Source: Metabacillus flavus (GTDB lineage: Bacteria; Bacillota; Bacilli; Bacillales; Bacillaceae). From it: 64,000 nucleotides of DNA. Position 1 is the stretch's first letter; every line of letters begins with the position of its first letter. A program made the position numbers and the translations under genes. The notes beneath the pieces are model-generated. The model saw only the letters and a list, made by a program, of their open reading frames with translations. It searched no databases and was not told the DNA's origin. The stretch is taken from NCBI RefSeq assembly GCF_018283675.1, contig NZ_JAGVRK010000001.1:992001-1056000 (forward strand). Reading direction: 5' to 3'. This document shows, one piece after another, positions 51,008-60,543 of this stretch.

Positions 51008-51144
51008 GTCTCTTCCTCCTATTTTGTGCAGGTTTTTTCTGAAAGTTGAAAGCGTTTTATCTATGCTTTCATTCTAGAAAAAGGAGGTGCAGACGTAAAT
51101 AGACAAGTTGCACAAAAAAATGAAAGGGCTTTCGTGCAATTTGC

Positions 51145-52050
51145 CTATTCTGCGGAAGGAAGAGGGTTTTCCCTGTGAATGATCAGCAGATAAACGGCTA
51201 AAGCATTGGTGAAATACTTGATATCAATGCCGGTTCTTTCAATGAAACGGTCAATTCGATACTGCAGGCTGTTCCGATGCATATATAGTGCTTTGGAGGC
51301 GGAAGACACATTTAAATTGCAGGAAAAAAATACATTTAAGGTCGAAACCAGTTCTTCTTCTTCCAATGTATCAAGCAGCCGATCGGATATAGCATTCCGA
51401 ACGCTAAAATAGCGCTGACCGGTCAGAAAGAGAGGACAGGCTTCATAAAAGGTTATGACCTTCCCTTTAGGAAGCTTACCGGGATATTCCCTGAACAATT
51501 GTCTTTCGGCTTGGAACTTCTCCCTGAGTTTAGGATTACTCTCGTGAATCTGTCCTATAAAAAACGCTGGCTCGATGAAGAAATCGCTTAAAAGGGAGGA
51601 GGAGAGAGCTGTAATGGATTCCATATCGAGCAAACCAGAAGGAGCCTTCTCAATGATGACTCCTGATTGATCAGAAAGCCAGATGACAATGGCTTCTTCC
51701 ATGAATCCCGCCACTGCTTCTAACAAAGCAGGCTTATCCTCGATCCTCTCGCTGAATTCTGCGTGGATAAAGCGGACGGGAAGGTCATCTGGAGGAGAGT
51801 CTGCTTTGCCGGTTAAATAATGGAACCAGCTCTTTTCCTTATGGCTGACCCCGGATAAGAAAAGACGGTCTGAAGATGCTGCTTCTGCAAATAGGGCTTG
51901 AAGCAATTCTTCTTCATTCTGTGCCAGTCTTGATTTCCGAATCCCAAAGCTTTCTCCATCCGCCGTTTCAAACCATTTATATTCATCCAGCATCCTTGGA
52001 GGTCCGGATAAAAAATCATTATGAAAGTAAAGCATCAATTGCTGAAGCAT
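51145..52050 (-). CDS. PucR/CdaR-type helix-turn-helix regulator next to msmX
   Basis: This 301-aa protein has no recognised sensor domain in residues 1-230 and a C-terminal PucR-type helix-turn-helix 'NLNVSSASKALYMHRNSLQYRIDRFIERTGID' at about 248-279. Its place upstream of msmX on the same strand matches YxkF beside msmX in B. subtilis, as far as I recall. It may control msmX or nearby sugar genes. The gap of 137 bases contains its own terminator-free region and the msmX promoter. Confidence 0.82.
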   Translation of the reverse strand: MLQQLMLYFHNDFLSGPPRMLDEYKWFETADGESFGIRKSRLAQNEEELLQALFAEAASSDRLFLSGVSHKEKSWFHYLTGKADSPPDDLPVRFIHAEFSERIEDKPALLEAVAGFMEEAIVIWLSDQSGVIIEKAPSGLLDMESITALSSSLLSDFFIEPAFFIGQIHESNPKLREKFQAERQLFREYPGKLPKGKVITFYEACPLFLTGQRYFSVRNAISDRLLDTLEEEELVSTLNVFFSCNLNVSSASKALYMHRNSLQYRIDRFIERTGIDIKYFTNALAVYLLIIHRENPLPSAE

Positions 52051-52169
52051 AATCAGACTCCTTTGCCTGGTGATGCTTATATTATAGCAGGTAGTGAGAC
52101 AGGCATGAAAATTGCGGTTTTCACTTTCAAATGCAAAAAAGAACGGAAGTGCTCCGTCCTTGGTAATAG

Positions 52170-52379
52170 TTATTCATAAACGTGGAAAAGCATTAGTTCA
52201 TGAATCTGGGAGACCAGATGCTCCTCTTCATCCCCGGGAGGAATCGCTGTTCCCCACTCCACCTGCCCGTTCTTATGATAGATGCCATCGTAATGAGTTC
52301 CTTTAAAGTAGAAAGAAATCCGCCATCCCGGCAAATTTGCCTGCTTGAAAAGAGGTTTCCATTGAAAATGCTGGACCAT
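52170..52379 (-). CDS. yheE: YheE family protein
   Basis: This 69-aa protein begins 'MVQHFQWKPLF' and has a short beta-rich body ('GWRISFYFKGTHYDGIYHKNGQVEWG') as in the YheE (DUF5342) family of Bacillus. AAGGAGTG precedes ATG. It lies downstream of the YheC/D genes, as yheE does in B. subtilis. Function unknown, possibly spore-related by position. Confidence 0.88.
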   Translation of the reverse strand: MVQHFQWKPLFKQANLPGWRISFYFKGTHYDGIYHKNGQVEWGTAIPPGDEEEHLVSQIHELMLFHVYE

Positions 52380-52459
52380 CTGTTATCACTCCTTGTGTCT
52401 CTTATCTGTATTAAAATAAATACGGCATAAAAGAAACAAATCCTCTTGCCAATAAATGG

Positions 52460-53488
52460 TCAAAAGGATTTGTTTTCCGCTAATTGGATAAAAAGACGGC
52501 TAAGTTTGGAAATTCTTGCTTCTTCTATTTCAGGTTCATCAAATTTCATGGGCTTTGAGTTGATTTCATATATATAAAGGTTTCCGTTTTGGTCAACGCC
52601 TGCATCGATCGAAAATTCTCCGATAAGCCCGTAGCGATCGGACAACGCTTTGCCGGCGTTTTCCGTGATGAAATGGAGCTGCTCCATATCAATCCGGTTT
52701 TCAACGAATCGGAATGGGACCATTTGTCCTCCTGCAGGCACGTGGGTAGTCAAATTCTGTTTTTTCGAAGCGCGCACTCCGGTACCAACCAAAACGTGTG
52801 TGGTTCCATCAAAAATCCCCAGCAGGCGCAGGTCATATTTTTTTCCGTTCAGTAAATCGGAATCAATCGACTGCTGAACAATGGCAGGAGTATCAGATAT
52901 TTGCTTCCACACTTCCCCGATCGTTGATTGATAGGGAGGAGCATCGATGGATTCTGCCATCACATTCTGTCCGCTCATCGCGGTTACTTTCATAATTCCT
53001 TTTCCTTGGCATTGGTTCACGGGTTTGATGTAGATCTGGCCAAGCCTTGCTGTCCATTCCATAAGATTCTCCTCGCTTTCAATAAGCGAAGTGATTGGAA
53101 GAAAGGGACGCAAAAGGGGTATTTCAGACAGCGTGTTCCAGATTTCCCATTTGTTAAAAAATGAAGGATTAAAGATGGTGACTCGCTTTTCCTTGAGCTT
53201 CTTCAGGCAGTCTTCTGCTTTTAATTCTGCAATTCTTGAGGGAATCCGGTTATAAATAACATCGGGGAGGGGTGCTTTAATCAATTGCCATTGATGCTTT
53301 TCAGCAAAAAAACTGAAGCCCTCCGCGTATTTTTCCTTTATCCCCTCTGTAGTGACTACGTAGCAGAGGCCCCCCAGCCTTGAGACCTCTCCAATTAACT
53401 TTTTAAAATAGAATTCACTTCCATAAAACGTACGGCTTTTTTTCCCTGGAGCTGTTAAAATTGCAATCCGCGGCTGTCCGCTCGTCAT
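52460..53488 (-). CDS. YheC/YheD-family ATP-grasp protein (short form, fourth in array)
   Basis: This 342-aa protein's ATP-grasp domain spans most of its length: 'VIYNRIPSR', 'NPSFFNKWEIWNTLS', 'IYIKPVNQCQGKGIM' and the closing metal-binding 'INSKPMKFDEPEI'. It overlaps the upstream gene by four bases (ATGA). Family members are endospore coat-associated and proposed to act on peptides or other carboxylates at the forespore. The substrate is unknown. Shorter N-terminus than its long-form neighbour. Confidence 0.88.
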   Translation of the reverse strand: MTSGQPRIAILTAPGKKSRTFYGSEFYFKKLIGEVSRLGGLCYVVTTEGIKEKYAEGFSFFAEKHQWQLIKAPLPDVIYNRIPSRIAELKAEDCLKKLKEKRVTIFNPSFFNKWEIWNTLSEIPLLRPFLPITSLIESEENLMEWTARLGQIYIKPVNQCQGKGIMKVTAMSGQNVMAESIDAPPYQSTIGEVWKQISDTPAIVQQSIDSDLLNGKKYDLRLLGIFDGTTHVLVGTGVRASKKQNLTTHVPAGGQMVPFRFVENRIDMEQLHFITENAGKALSDRYGLIGEFSIDAGVDQNGNLYIYEINSKPMKFDEPEIEEARISKLSRLFIQLAENKSF

Positions 53489-54855
53489 TGGACAATATCC
53501 TCAGGTGATTCAATCGATTTTTTCATCAGAAACATGGCATAATCTAAAAATTGTCTTCTGGAAAGCAAATCTCCTTCTTTTAGCTTTGGATGGGAGAAAA
53601 TAGAACGCCCGGGTTTGGAATTGGCTTCAAACAGCCAAATCTTTCCTGCCTGGTCCAGACCAAGGTCAAAGCCAATTTCGCCGATAAATCCGGGAACATT
53701 TTCATCAATATATTGGCTGAGGAGAATGGAGGACTCTGTTAAATTATGAAGCACGCGAATCCGTTCCTGCGGATCCTCAAAGAGTTCTTCAAGGGTTTTG
53801 ACAATCCCCCCGCTGTTCAAGTGGGTGGTCACACTCCCCTTTCCGGCTATCTTAGCAGCAATCGCTGTAACGCTCCATTCGCCCTCTGAATCTTTGTTCG
53901 TATGAATGCGGAAATCCACTGCCTGACTATTCTGCCGGAAAAGCTCGATTCCCTGCTGTGCCAAATATGAATCGAGTATTCTTCCATTAAAGGAATGCTT
54001 GAAAAAATGTTCAAGCGAAGGATATTTCCGAAGCTTATTTTGAAAGGCTTCATCCCGGTATTTACAGTAGTAGCATTCTTCCTTCCGGCTGTACATGAGC
54101 TGAAACACGCCAAGACCAAGACTGCCATTAGCGGGCTTTAAGTAAACACTTTTATAAGAGCTTAGCATTTGCTCGATTTGCTTAAGATCCGGTCCGAGGA
54201 CGGTTTCAGGTAAAAATTCCTTCGCTTTTGGAATACGGGAAAGTGTTTGATGAATATCCCATTTATTAAAGAATCCCGGATTAAACCATGGAATGCCGTA
54301 TTCTTCAATCAAACGCCGTTTAACGAGCTTCAATGCGTGATGATTTTCAGCTTTTCGGTTCGGAAGCCGATCGTAAACGACATTCGGGATGGGTACCTCA
54401 AGCTCACTCCAGCCTTTTTGGCCATATGTATAGCCAGTGACCGTCCCGTTTTCCCAGTTAATGTGATGTGCTCCAAACACCACTGTGTACATACCGGCTG
54501 TCTGATCCATACTCATCATTTTCGCGAAAAATAAAGACCGCTCGCCGATCGGTCTGAGTAAAGAATCGGTAAAACCTGCTGTGAAAATTCCAATTAAAGG
54601 GCCTAAATAAAGAATCCCGTCATGTATGAGCACCCGGGTTCTACCTGGAAAGGGAAGCTTGAGCTTTTCTGCCATCGCTGGATGCACTCCGATTTCCCAT
54701 CCGTTTTGCCCTGTTGCCTGTGAAGTGCATGGAAGGCAAAATGTGCCAAAGGCAGCGTGGCTTACATCTTCAAATACATCATGTCCGGACGGAAAGACAA
54801 ATTCCGGTCCGTTGTCTTTTTCACTCAGCAAATATAGCGTGTAAATATCGGACAT
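53485..54855 (-). CDS. YheC/YheD-family ATP-grasp protein (long form, third in array)
   Basis: This 456-aa protein has an extra N-terminal domain (about residues 1-100, containing 'PFPGRTRVLIHDGILYLGPLIGIFT'), followed by ATP-grasp with 'VVYDRLPNRKAENH', 'NPGFFNKWDIHQTLSRIP', 'VYLKPANGSLGLGVF' and 'FEANSKPGRSIFSHP'. AAGGAG lies 13 bases before ATG, a long gap. It forms a coupled long-short pair with the next gene, like the upstream pair. Confidence 0.9.
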   Translation of the reverse strand: MSDIYTLYLLSEKDNGPEFVFPSGHDVFEDVSHAAFGTFCLPCTSQATGQNGWEIGVHPAMAEKLKLPFPGRTRVLIHDGILYLGPLIGIFTAGFTDSLLRPIGERSLFFAKMMSMDQTAGMYTVVFGAHHINWENGTVTGYTYGQKGWSELEVPIPNVVYDRLPNRKAENHHALKLVKRRLIEEYGIPWFNPGFFNKWDIHQTLSRIPKAKEFLPETVLGPDLKQIEQMLSSYKSVYLKPANGSLGLGVFQLMYSRKEECYYCKYRDEAFQNKLRKYPSLEHFFKHSFNGRILDSYLAQQGIELFRQNSQAVDFRIHTNKDSEGEWSVTAIAAKIAGKGSVTTHLNSGGIVKTLEELFEDPQERIRVLHNLTESSILLSQYIDENVPGFIGEIGFDLGLDQAGKIWLFEANSKPGRSIFSHPKLKEGDLLSRRQFLDYAMFLMKKSIESPEDIVQ

Positions 54856-54879
54856 AACGGCATTCAGGCTCCTTTCATT

Positions 54880-55995
54880 CTATTGCTCTTGTTCCTTTCC
54901 GCTGGTTGAATCTTCACGGGCGGTGTTAGCAATCAGGTGCTTGCAGTATGCAAGCGGCGCTTCATATAAATGGTTCTTTTGATCTGGCTGGGTCTGCATG
55001 ATCAGCTGGCGTCCAGGCTTCGAATTCACTTCCAGAATCCAAATTGACCCGTCTCTTGAATACCCAATATCTATGCCAAGCTCAAATAATGAAGAGAAGG
55101 ACTGCTCAAGAGCAACCGGCAACCTCGAAAGAATGGTTGAGAGGTCGTCATGGAATAAATAAGCCTGGCGGCGGGATAGTCTTTGGAACCAATCCTCGTA
55201 GGATAGTGCCTCACCGCCGCTTCCAAGATTGGAAATGAACGAGCCCTGATAGCCGCGCCTGATTCCGCGTCCGCGTTCTGCCCAATTTCCGTCCCCATCC
55301 TTTTGCATTAGAATACGGATATCAAATGGATAGCGGCTCCGGTCTGTGAGCTGAAGCAGAGGCTGAATGAGATAAGGAGAAGGGGATTGCTTGAGAAACA
55401 GGTTCATCCATGCTTCAAATTCCTCAATTGAAGAAAATCCTTTAGTCTTCTTATTTGCTCCGTTATGGTATACCGCTTCAATGGTTTTTCCGCTCAATGA
55501 CAGTGCGATTATTCCGCGTCCTTGTGCACCTTTTACAGGCTTTAACATGCATTGCCTTTCCCTGAAGAGAAGGGGGAGGACGTCTTTAGCTGCTTCAATC
55601 TGTGCCGTATCCGGTAAATAAAAGGAGAGAGTCGAATCTTTCATAATCGCCTGATACACTGCCCATTTATCAGGCAGGCCTTTACCGAGGAATACGGTAT
55701 CCGGTCTGTTTTTCAGCCATTCCGCGATTGGGCGGGATTTGGCTGAACGGTCGCCTTTGCTGTAGAAGCACCGATCATAAATAAAGGCTGGCAGCGGCTG
55801 AAGAGAAGGCTTCCATTCTTCATTCTCATAAATGAAGCCTTTTAAAAGAGCAGTGCCGGGCTGAATGTCTGCTGGACAAAACCTGAACACAGTCAGTCCA
55901 AACGAATCGGCTCTTTTGGCAATTTCAGTGGAATACGATTTTTCCGCTTCCTGATGAAGCGTCATAAACCCGAGAGTAGACTTCATTCCCTTCAC
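54880..55995 (-). CDS. YheC/YheD-family ATP-grasp protein (short form, second in array)
   Basis: This 371-aa protein has 'FIYDRCFYSKGDRSAKSRPIAEWL', 'KGLPDKWAVYQAI', 'CMLKPVKGAQGRGII' and 'LEVNSKPGRQLIMQTQ', the ATP-grasp landmarks of the family. It has a tetranucleotide overlap with the preceding long-form gene and a 24-base gap to the following one. Closest to YheC in length. Confidence 0.9.
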   Translation of the reverse strand: MKGMKSTLGFMTLHQEAEKSYSTEIAKRADSFGLTVFRFCPADIQPGTALLKGFIYENEEWKPSLQPLPAFIYDRCFYSKGDRSAKSRPIAEWLKNRPDTVFLGKGLPDKWAVYQAIMKDSTLSFYLPDTAQIEAAKDVLPLLFRERQCMLKPVKGAQGRGIIALSLSGKTIEAVYHNGANKKTKGFSSIEEFEAWMNLFLKQSPSPYLIQPLLQLTDRSRYPFDIRILMQKDGDGNWAERGRGIRRGYQGSFISNLGSGGEALSYEDWFQRLSRRQAYLFHDDLSTILSRLPVALEQSFSSLFELGIDIGYSRDGSIWILEVNSKPGRQLIMQTQPDQKNHLYEAPLAYCKHLIANTAREDSTSGKEQEQ

Positions 55996-57353
55996 ACCCC
56001 ATTTAGCTTACTTAAATAAATTCCATACTCCACTACCGCTTTGGCAGATGGCCTGACCTTCATCTGCCCAGGGACATACTCGCTGCTTTTGGAAGGCTTT
56101 GAATTAATTTCAATCAGCCATAGCCGTTCATCCTGATCCAGTGTTAAATCAATCCCAAGCTCGCCGTAGTAGCCGTTTGAATTCCGTTCGACAGCGAGAC
56201 AGATTTCCCGGGACAGCTCAGCAAGCATATTCCGGATATTCCGGCCCTTTTTCTCACCATATAATTCTGCAAGAATCTTTTTAACAGGAAATGCAGCACC
56301 GCCTTGATAGAGATTTGAAACGAACGTATTTTCCGAAGAAACCCTTGCTGTCATAGAAGTGACGGCCCAATCGTGATCATTTTTTTTATGGCAAAGGATG
56401 CGGAAATCCATTGGCTTATGATGATACGTAATGATTCGGATCGTCTCCTGCAGCATATAAGGTTCCTTTGTAAGACGAGGATACATGTGCCTGAACATTT
56501 CATCCGTTTCTTTGAACAAAGCAGCAGGGTCAAGCGAAGAGGTATCATCAAGCAAATAGCCAGCATCCGTTTCCCTTATGCGGAATATTTTTTTGCCCTG
56601 GCTGCCGTAAATCGGCTTAACAAAAAAATCAGCGTAGGAGGCGGCATACATTTCGTAATCTCTTTTGGACGAAAGCTTTCTTGAAGCCGGGACATAGGGG
56701 AGTAAAACGGGATCGGCCTCCAGCCATTGATGAACTTCCCATTTGTTCAAAAAGCGGTGATTAAAATAAGGAATCTCAAGCTGATGAAGGTCCTCCGCGA
56801 ATGCCGCAAACCGAACGTCGAGCTCGGTTCTTCTTTGGTGCAGGCGGTTATGCACGGCGTTAGGAAACGGCAAATATGTCTTCACCCATTTCTCCTTATG
56901 CCGGACCCATCCGCTGACATGGTTATCCGTCCAGTCCTTCAATGAAAAAAGATAAAAAAGATAGCCTTTCTCTTCGCAATAAGCGGCAAGCTCTTTGCAA
57001 TAATCATCCATATTCCCGAGAGAAATGTTTTCCTTGGCAGACCGGATATCTGTGAGCAGGGCAAATATGGGGCCAATCCAAATCCTTTCAGCTTCGATAC
57101 TTACTGACCAGCTCTGTCCGCCCATTAGCCAATCCGGAACAAAAGCGTCTTCAAGAGCCTTTATTGAAATGGAAAGAAAAAAATTCTTATCATCTATAAT
57201 TACGAAGCGGACTTTCACACTATTCCTTCCAATCGAAAGGAAACTCCACCTGGAGTGAGAGGACTGGCCAAATTGATTCAGCAGTCCGCTGCTGATCTTT
57301 ACGGAAGGGGAAGTATCCTCATGAAGAAAAATATCAGTTTTTATCCATTTCAT
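55992..57353 (-). CDS. YheC/YheD-family ATP-grasp protein (long form, first in array)
   Basis: This 453-aa protein has an N-terminal domain of about 110 residues and an ATP-grasp with '[13 protein letters not shown]', '[15 protein letters not shown]', '[15 protein letters not shown]' and '[15 protein letters not shown]'. AGGGATTGCG precedes ATG. It is the first gene of the four-gene array and is divergent from yheB by about 115 bases. The length matches B. subtilis YheD. Confidence 0.9.
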   Translation of the reverse strand: MKWIKTDIFLHEDTSPSVKISSGLLNQFGQSSHSRWSFLSIGRNSVKVRFVIIDDKNFFLSISIKALEDAFVPDWLMGGQSWSVSIEAERIWIGPIFALLTDIRSAKENISLGNMDDYCKELAAYCEEKGYLFYLFSLKDWTDNHVSGWVRHKEKWVKTYLPFPNAVHNRLHQRRTELDVRFAAFAEDLHQLEIPYFNHRFLNKWEVHQWLEADPVLLPYVPASRKLSSKRDYEMYAASYADFFVKPIYGSQGKKIFRIRETDAGYLLDDTSSLDPAALFKETDEMFRHMYPRLTKEPYMLQETIRIITYHHKPMDFRILCHKKNDHDWAVTSMTARVSSENTFVSNLYQGGAAFPVKKILAELYGEKKGRNIRNMLAELSREICLAVERNSNGYYGELGIDLTLDQDERLWLIEINSKPSKSSEYVPGQMKVRPSAKAVVEYGIYLSKLNGV

Positions 57354-57468
57354 CGCAATCCCTCATTTGCCGTATGGCGTAACTAGAATTATAATTTGTT
57401 CTAGGCAGATGTCCTTATCAGCAGTTTATGGAAAAGATGAAAAGTATGTGAAGATATGGAGTGTTAGA

Positions 57469-58605
57469 ATGAGCGTACTATGGACTTTTATTTTTATGAT
57501 TGGTATTGGAGCGGCAATTGGCGGAATTACAAACCACCTTGCCATCCAAATGCTGTTCAGGCCGTATAATCCGGTCTATGTATTCGGAAAAAGGCTTCCT
57601 TTCACACCAGGTCTCATTCCAAAAAGAAGAGACCAGATGGCTGAGCAGATGGGGAAAATGGTAATTGAGCACCTGCTGACTGCAGAAAGCCTCAAAAAGA
57701 AAATAATCGATTCCTCTTTCGGCCAAGCAGTCGAAAACTGGGCAGAAAAAATGGTGTTTGATTGGATGAATCAAAATCAGACCCTCCTGGAGGTCCTTGA
57801 AAAAGCAGGGGTCGAACAAGCTGATGAAAAAACGGAACAGCTGATTCTTTCTATGATTGAAAGCAAGTGGAGAGAATTTGAAGCGGAGAACCGGGAAAAA
57901 ACGCTATCGCAAATGATGCCTCCAGCACTTGAGGCAAAACTCGATGGAAAAGCAAAAGAAATTGCCCATTATATTGTTCTCTCAGGCATCCAGTATTTTG
58001 AAAGCTTCGAGGGAAGAAATCGCATTAAAAATATGATCGATGATTTTCTTGCAGAACGCGGCCGCTTAGGCAGCATGATTCAAATGTTTACAGGAAACAT
58101 GAATCTATCAGACCTTGTTCAGCCTGAGCTGATCAAATTCTTGAAAAACGGCGAAACTGAAGCGTTTATCGGTGACCTCATCACAAATGAATGGGAAAAA
58201 GCGAAGCAAATGAAGTTCGGGGAAGTTCAGGAGAAGCTGAATATGAATGAAGCTGCAGCTGAGCTGAAAAACCGTGCCATTCGCTCTCTGGGAATTAAAG
58301 ACTGGTATGGAAAAACGGTTTATGACATTACAGCTCCATACCACAATTCAATTCGCGAAACCTTCATCCCGAACATGGTTTCCATGGCGATCAGCGGCTT
58401 AACAAACAACATGGAGACTCTTATGAATCAGCTCAACATCGAGCAGATCGTCAAAGAACAGGTGGATACATTTTCCACGCAAAGGCTTGAACAAATGGTG
58501 TTGTCAATAACAAGCAGTGAACTGAAAATGATTACCTATTTAGGTGCGCTCCTGGGCGGGCTGATTGGGATTTTTCAGGCTTTAATTGCGGTATTTCAAG
58601 GCTAA
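57469..58605 (+). CDS. yheB: DUF445 family membrane protein YheB
   Basis: This 378-aa protein has a helix at each end (residues about 3-22 with '[19 protein letters not shown]', and the last 25 residues '[22 protein letters not shown]') enclosing a long helical, charged soluble part. That is the DUF445/YheB plan. ATG 57469 has GGAGTG upstream and gives the B. subtilis length; the frame extends 34 codons further without a site. Function unknown. Divergent from the YheC/D array. Confidence 0.9.
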   Translation: MSVLWTFIFMIGIGAAIGGITNHLAIQMLFRPYNPVYVFGKRLPFTPGLIPKRRDQMAEQMGKMVIEHLLTAESLKKKIIDSSFGQAVENWAEKMVFDWMNQNQTLLEVLEKAGVEQADEKTEQLILSMIESKWREFEAENREKTLSQMMPPALEAKLDGKAKEIAHYIVLSGIQYFESFEGRNRIKNMIDDFLAERGRLGSMIQMFTGNMNLSDLVQPELIKFLKNGETEAFIGDLITNEWEKAKQMKFGEVQEKLNMNEAAAELKNRAIRSLGIKDWYGKTVYDITAPYHNSIRETFIPNMVSMAISGLTNNMETLMNQLNIEQIVKEQVDTFSTQRLEQMVLSITSSELKMITYLGALLGGLIGIFQALIAVFQG

Positions 58606-58615
58606 ATAGCCAGGC

Positions 58616-58670
58616 GGACTCCTCCACCCATGAAAAACAGATCGATTTCTGTTATAGTGGGTGGGGGTCC
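58616..58670. other. Large inverted repeat between yheB and yheA
   Basis: GGAC-TCCT-CCACCCA (58616-58630) pairs with TGGGTGGGGGTCC (58658-58670), with only a two-base bulge. A smaller hairpin AACAGAT/ATTTCTGTT lies in the loop. No T-run follows, so it is not a simple terminator. It could protect the yheA transcript end or act as a regulator site. Confidence 0.55.
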
Positions 58671-58704
58671 GAAACGAGGACCGAAATCAAAGGAGGGCGA
58701 TCAC

Positions 58705-59055
58705 ATGTCAGAGAACCTGTACAATGAAGCCGGCAACCTGGAAAAAGCACTGCGCGAAAGCACAGAATACAAGCAGCTTAGAGCGCTTTACGATCAAGTG
58801 AACGCAGATGAAGCAGCAAAAAATATGTTTGATAACTTCCGCGACATCCAGCTGAACCTTCAGCAAAAGCAAATGTCCGGACAGGAAATCTCACAAGAGG
58901 AAGTTGACCAGGCGCAAAAATCGGTTGCACTTGTCCAGCAGCACCCAACCATCGCCCAGCTGATGGAAGCCGAACAGCGCATGAGTATGGTCATCGCCGA
59001 ACTGAACAAAATCATCATGAAGCCGCTTGAAGACCTTTATGGTGCGGTGGAATAA
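58705..59055 (+). CDS. yheA: YlbF/YmcA family protein YheA
   Basis: This 116-aa all-helical, charged protein ('LYNEAGNLEKALRESTEYKQL...LVQQHPTIAQLMEAEQRM...LEDLYGAVE') has the length and motifs of YheA. Relatives YlbF and YmcA form a complex that stimulates RNase Y and affects competence and biofilms. YheA's own role is not established. AAAGGAGG lies seven bases before ATG 58705. Followed by a terminator. Confidence 0.93.
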   Translation: MSENLYNEAGNLEKALRESTEYKQLRALYDQVNADEAAKNMFDNFRDIQLNLQQKQMSGQEISQEEVDQAQKSVALVQQHPTIAQLMEAEQRMSMVIAELNKIIMKPLEDLYGAVE

Positions 59056-59061
59056 CGAATA

Positions 59062-59093
59062 GAAAAAATCGCCTTCTTGGGGGCGATTTTTTT
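59062..59093 (+). terminator. Terminator of yheA
   Basis: AAAAATCGCC/GGCGATTTTT with an 8-base loop and T-run. Confidence 0.9.
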
Positions 59094-59157
59094 GTTGTAT
59101 GGAGAGGGGATACTGAAAATCCGCCGGCCTCAGCATTAAACCTTGCTGTTTGGTCAA

Positions 59158-59232
59158 AGTCAGCATATATCGGAAAAAGTCAGCATATATCGGAAAAAGT
59201 CAGCAAAAACCCATAAAAAGTCAGCAAAAAGT
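59158..59232. repeat. Short tandem array of about 20-bp AAAGTCAGC units
   Basis: Two perfect copies of GTCAGCATATATCGGAAAAA, followed by two degenerate GTCAGCAAAAA units and preceded by one AAAGTCAGC start. Period 20. Not a CRISPR: no spacers and too short. Confidence 0.75.
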
Positions 59233-59314
59233 TCAATGGACCCTGAATTCCGCTCTGACTTGGTCTCCTGATTTCCGAAATCCTCTTACTTTTTATCCAT
59301 TTTCACCATAATTT

Positions 59315-60283
59315 CTATTTAATCTCCTCAAAAAGTTCATCCCTCACGTACTCCAGCATTCTCCGCTGCAGGTGCTCAGTCATTTCATGTGCGGTAAAAG
59401 GATGGACAGCGAGCTTTTTACGGGATGGGATCCTGTTGTATACAGCAATGATGGTTTCTGGAATGCAGACCGGATCCTTTAATCCCACTTGGATATGTAC
59501 GGGAACTTTAATAGCCCGGGCATGATTCAGCACATCGAACAGGCTCAGCGTATAAAGGACTTTACTTAGATGCTCCGGGTGTTTGCGGACAAAAAAAGCT
59601 GCTTCGCTAAGCGAGCCAGTGGATTTCATTATCCCCAGATCCATGTGGCACATGCCTGGAAAAGCGGCAGATGTAAATTTTAGTTTTTCACCGCATAAGG
59701 CAGCCGTCATCAGCGCAAGTCCGCCGCCCTGGCTGAGACCGGCAGTGAACAGTCTGCTGCCGTCCACTCTCGGGTGGGAGGCTGCTGCGTCCACTGCTCT
59801 GACAGCATCCAGTACAATCGCTTGAAAGTAAGAATTTTCAGGATCCAAAATTCCTTGTGTGATCCAGCCGGATGCCATTCCATATGTACTCGTTAAATGG
59901 TTTCCTGTCTCGCCCCCTTGCCCTCTTACATCCACTGCAAATACTGCTACCCCCATTAAAAGAAGGGCTGCGTGTTTTTCAGGGAAGCCTTTGCTGTCCC
60001 CATACCCGTGATAGACAATCGCACAGGGCAGCTGCTCATCTTTTGCAAATCGCGGGATAAGGAGCTGGGCGTGAAGCGGTGTATCATCAGAGCCATAGAA
60101 AACAGCAGAATAAATATCAACCGAAGGAAATAGATCAGCAGTCTTTGAAAAACGTACATCTACTGGAATTCCATTAAACTTTGTCAGATTCTTTTTCCAG
60201 AAATCAGATAGTTTTTCCGGCGAAATTGTAGGAGCGGCTGAGTAAGCCAAAAGCTGCTCTATCTGTGTTTCCAAAGCGTTCAT
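59315..60283 (-). CDS. cah: Acetylxylan esterase / cephalosporin-C deacetylase
   Basis: This 322-aa alpha/beta hydrolase of the AXE1 family has 'YHGYGDSKG' (oxyanion region), nucleophilic Ser in 'GLSQGGGLAL' near residue 183, Asp in 'VGLKDPVCIPE' near 270 and His in 'TAHEMTEH' near 299. It removes acetyl groups from xylo-oligosaccharides and can act on cephalosporin C. There is no signal peptide, so it is cytosolic and acts on imported sugars. This fits the sugar importer further downstream (inference). Confidence 0.93.
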   Translation of the reverse strand: MNALETQIEQLLAYSAAPTISPEKLSDFWKKNLTKFNGIPVDVRFSKTADLFPSVDIYSAVFYGSDDTPLHAQLLIPRFAKDEQLPCAIVYHGYGDSKGFPEKHAALLLMGVAVFAVDVRGQGGETGNHLTSTYGMASGWITQGILDPENSYFQAIVLDAVRAVDAAASHPRVDGSRLFTAGLSQGGGLALMTAALCGEKLKFTSAAFPGMCHMDLGIMKSTGSLSEAAFFVRKHPEHLSKVLYTLSLFDVLNHARAIKVPVHIQVGLKDPVCIPETIIAVYNRIPSRKKLAVHPFTAHEMTEHLQRRMLEYVRDELFEEIK

Positions 60284-60352
60284 CGTTTATCACCTTCCTA
60301 TAACCAAGTTTCTCGCTGAAAACTGAATTTCCTGCTATTTCAGATTGTTTAC

Positions 60353-60456
60353 TTGACGTATCGGAATTATCAACTTTACAATATACCTATAAAATATATG
60401 GCTGATCAGAGAACTGAAGGCCCCTGCTTTCACTCGTTTGCAAGCAGGGGGTTTTT
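60353..60456 (+). promoter_or_regulatory. Promoter and leader hairpin upstream of ssuD
   Basis: TTGACG (60353-60358), an 18-base spacer and TACAAT (60377-60382). About 35 bases after the likely start is a strong hairpin CCCCTGCTT/AAGCAGGGG (60421-60450) followed by GTTTTT. It therefore ends transcription 90 bases before the ssuD start codon and could be an attenuator or a short RNA. I could not match the leader to a known riboswitch. Confidence 0.6.
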
Positions 60457-60543
60457 GCATTGCGGGTTATGTCCTTTCAGTATAAATCATAAATTGATAG
60501 AGAGACAGGCAGTTCTCATCAGAGACACAGGAAGGGGTACATC

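Noticed and set aside
59158-59232. Possible CRISPR array
   Set aside because: Units are contiguous without spacers, only about four are present and no cas gene is in the window.
60353-60543. S-box (SAM) riboswitch before ssuD
   Set aside because: The leader is too short and lacks the conserved S-box helices and AGAGG...GGCCC blocks.
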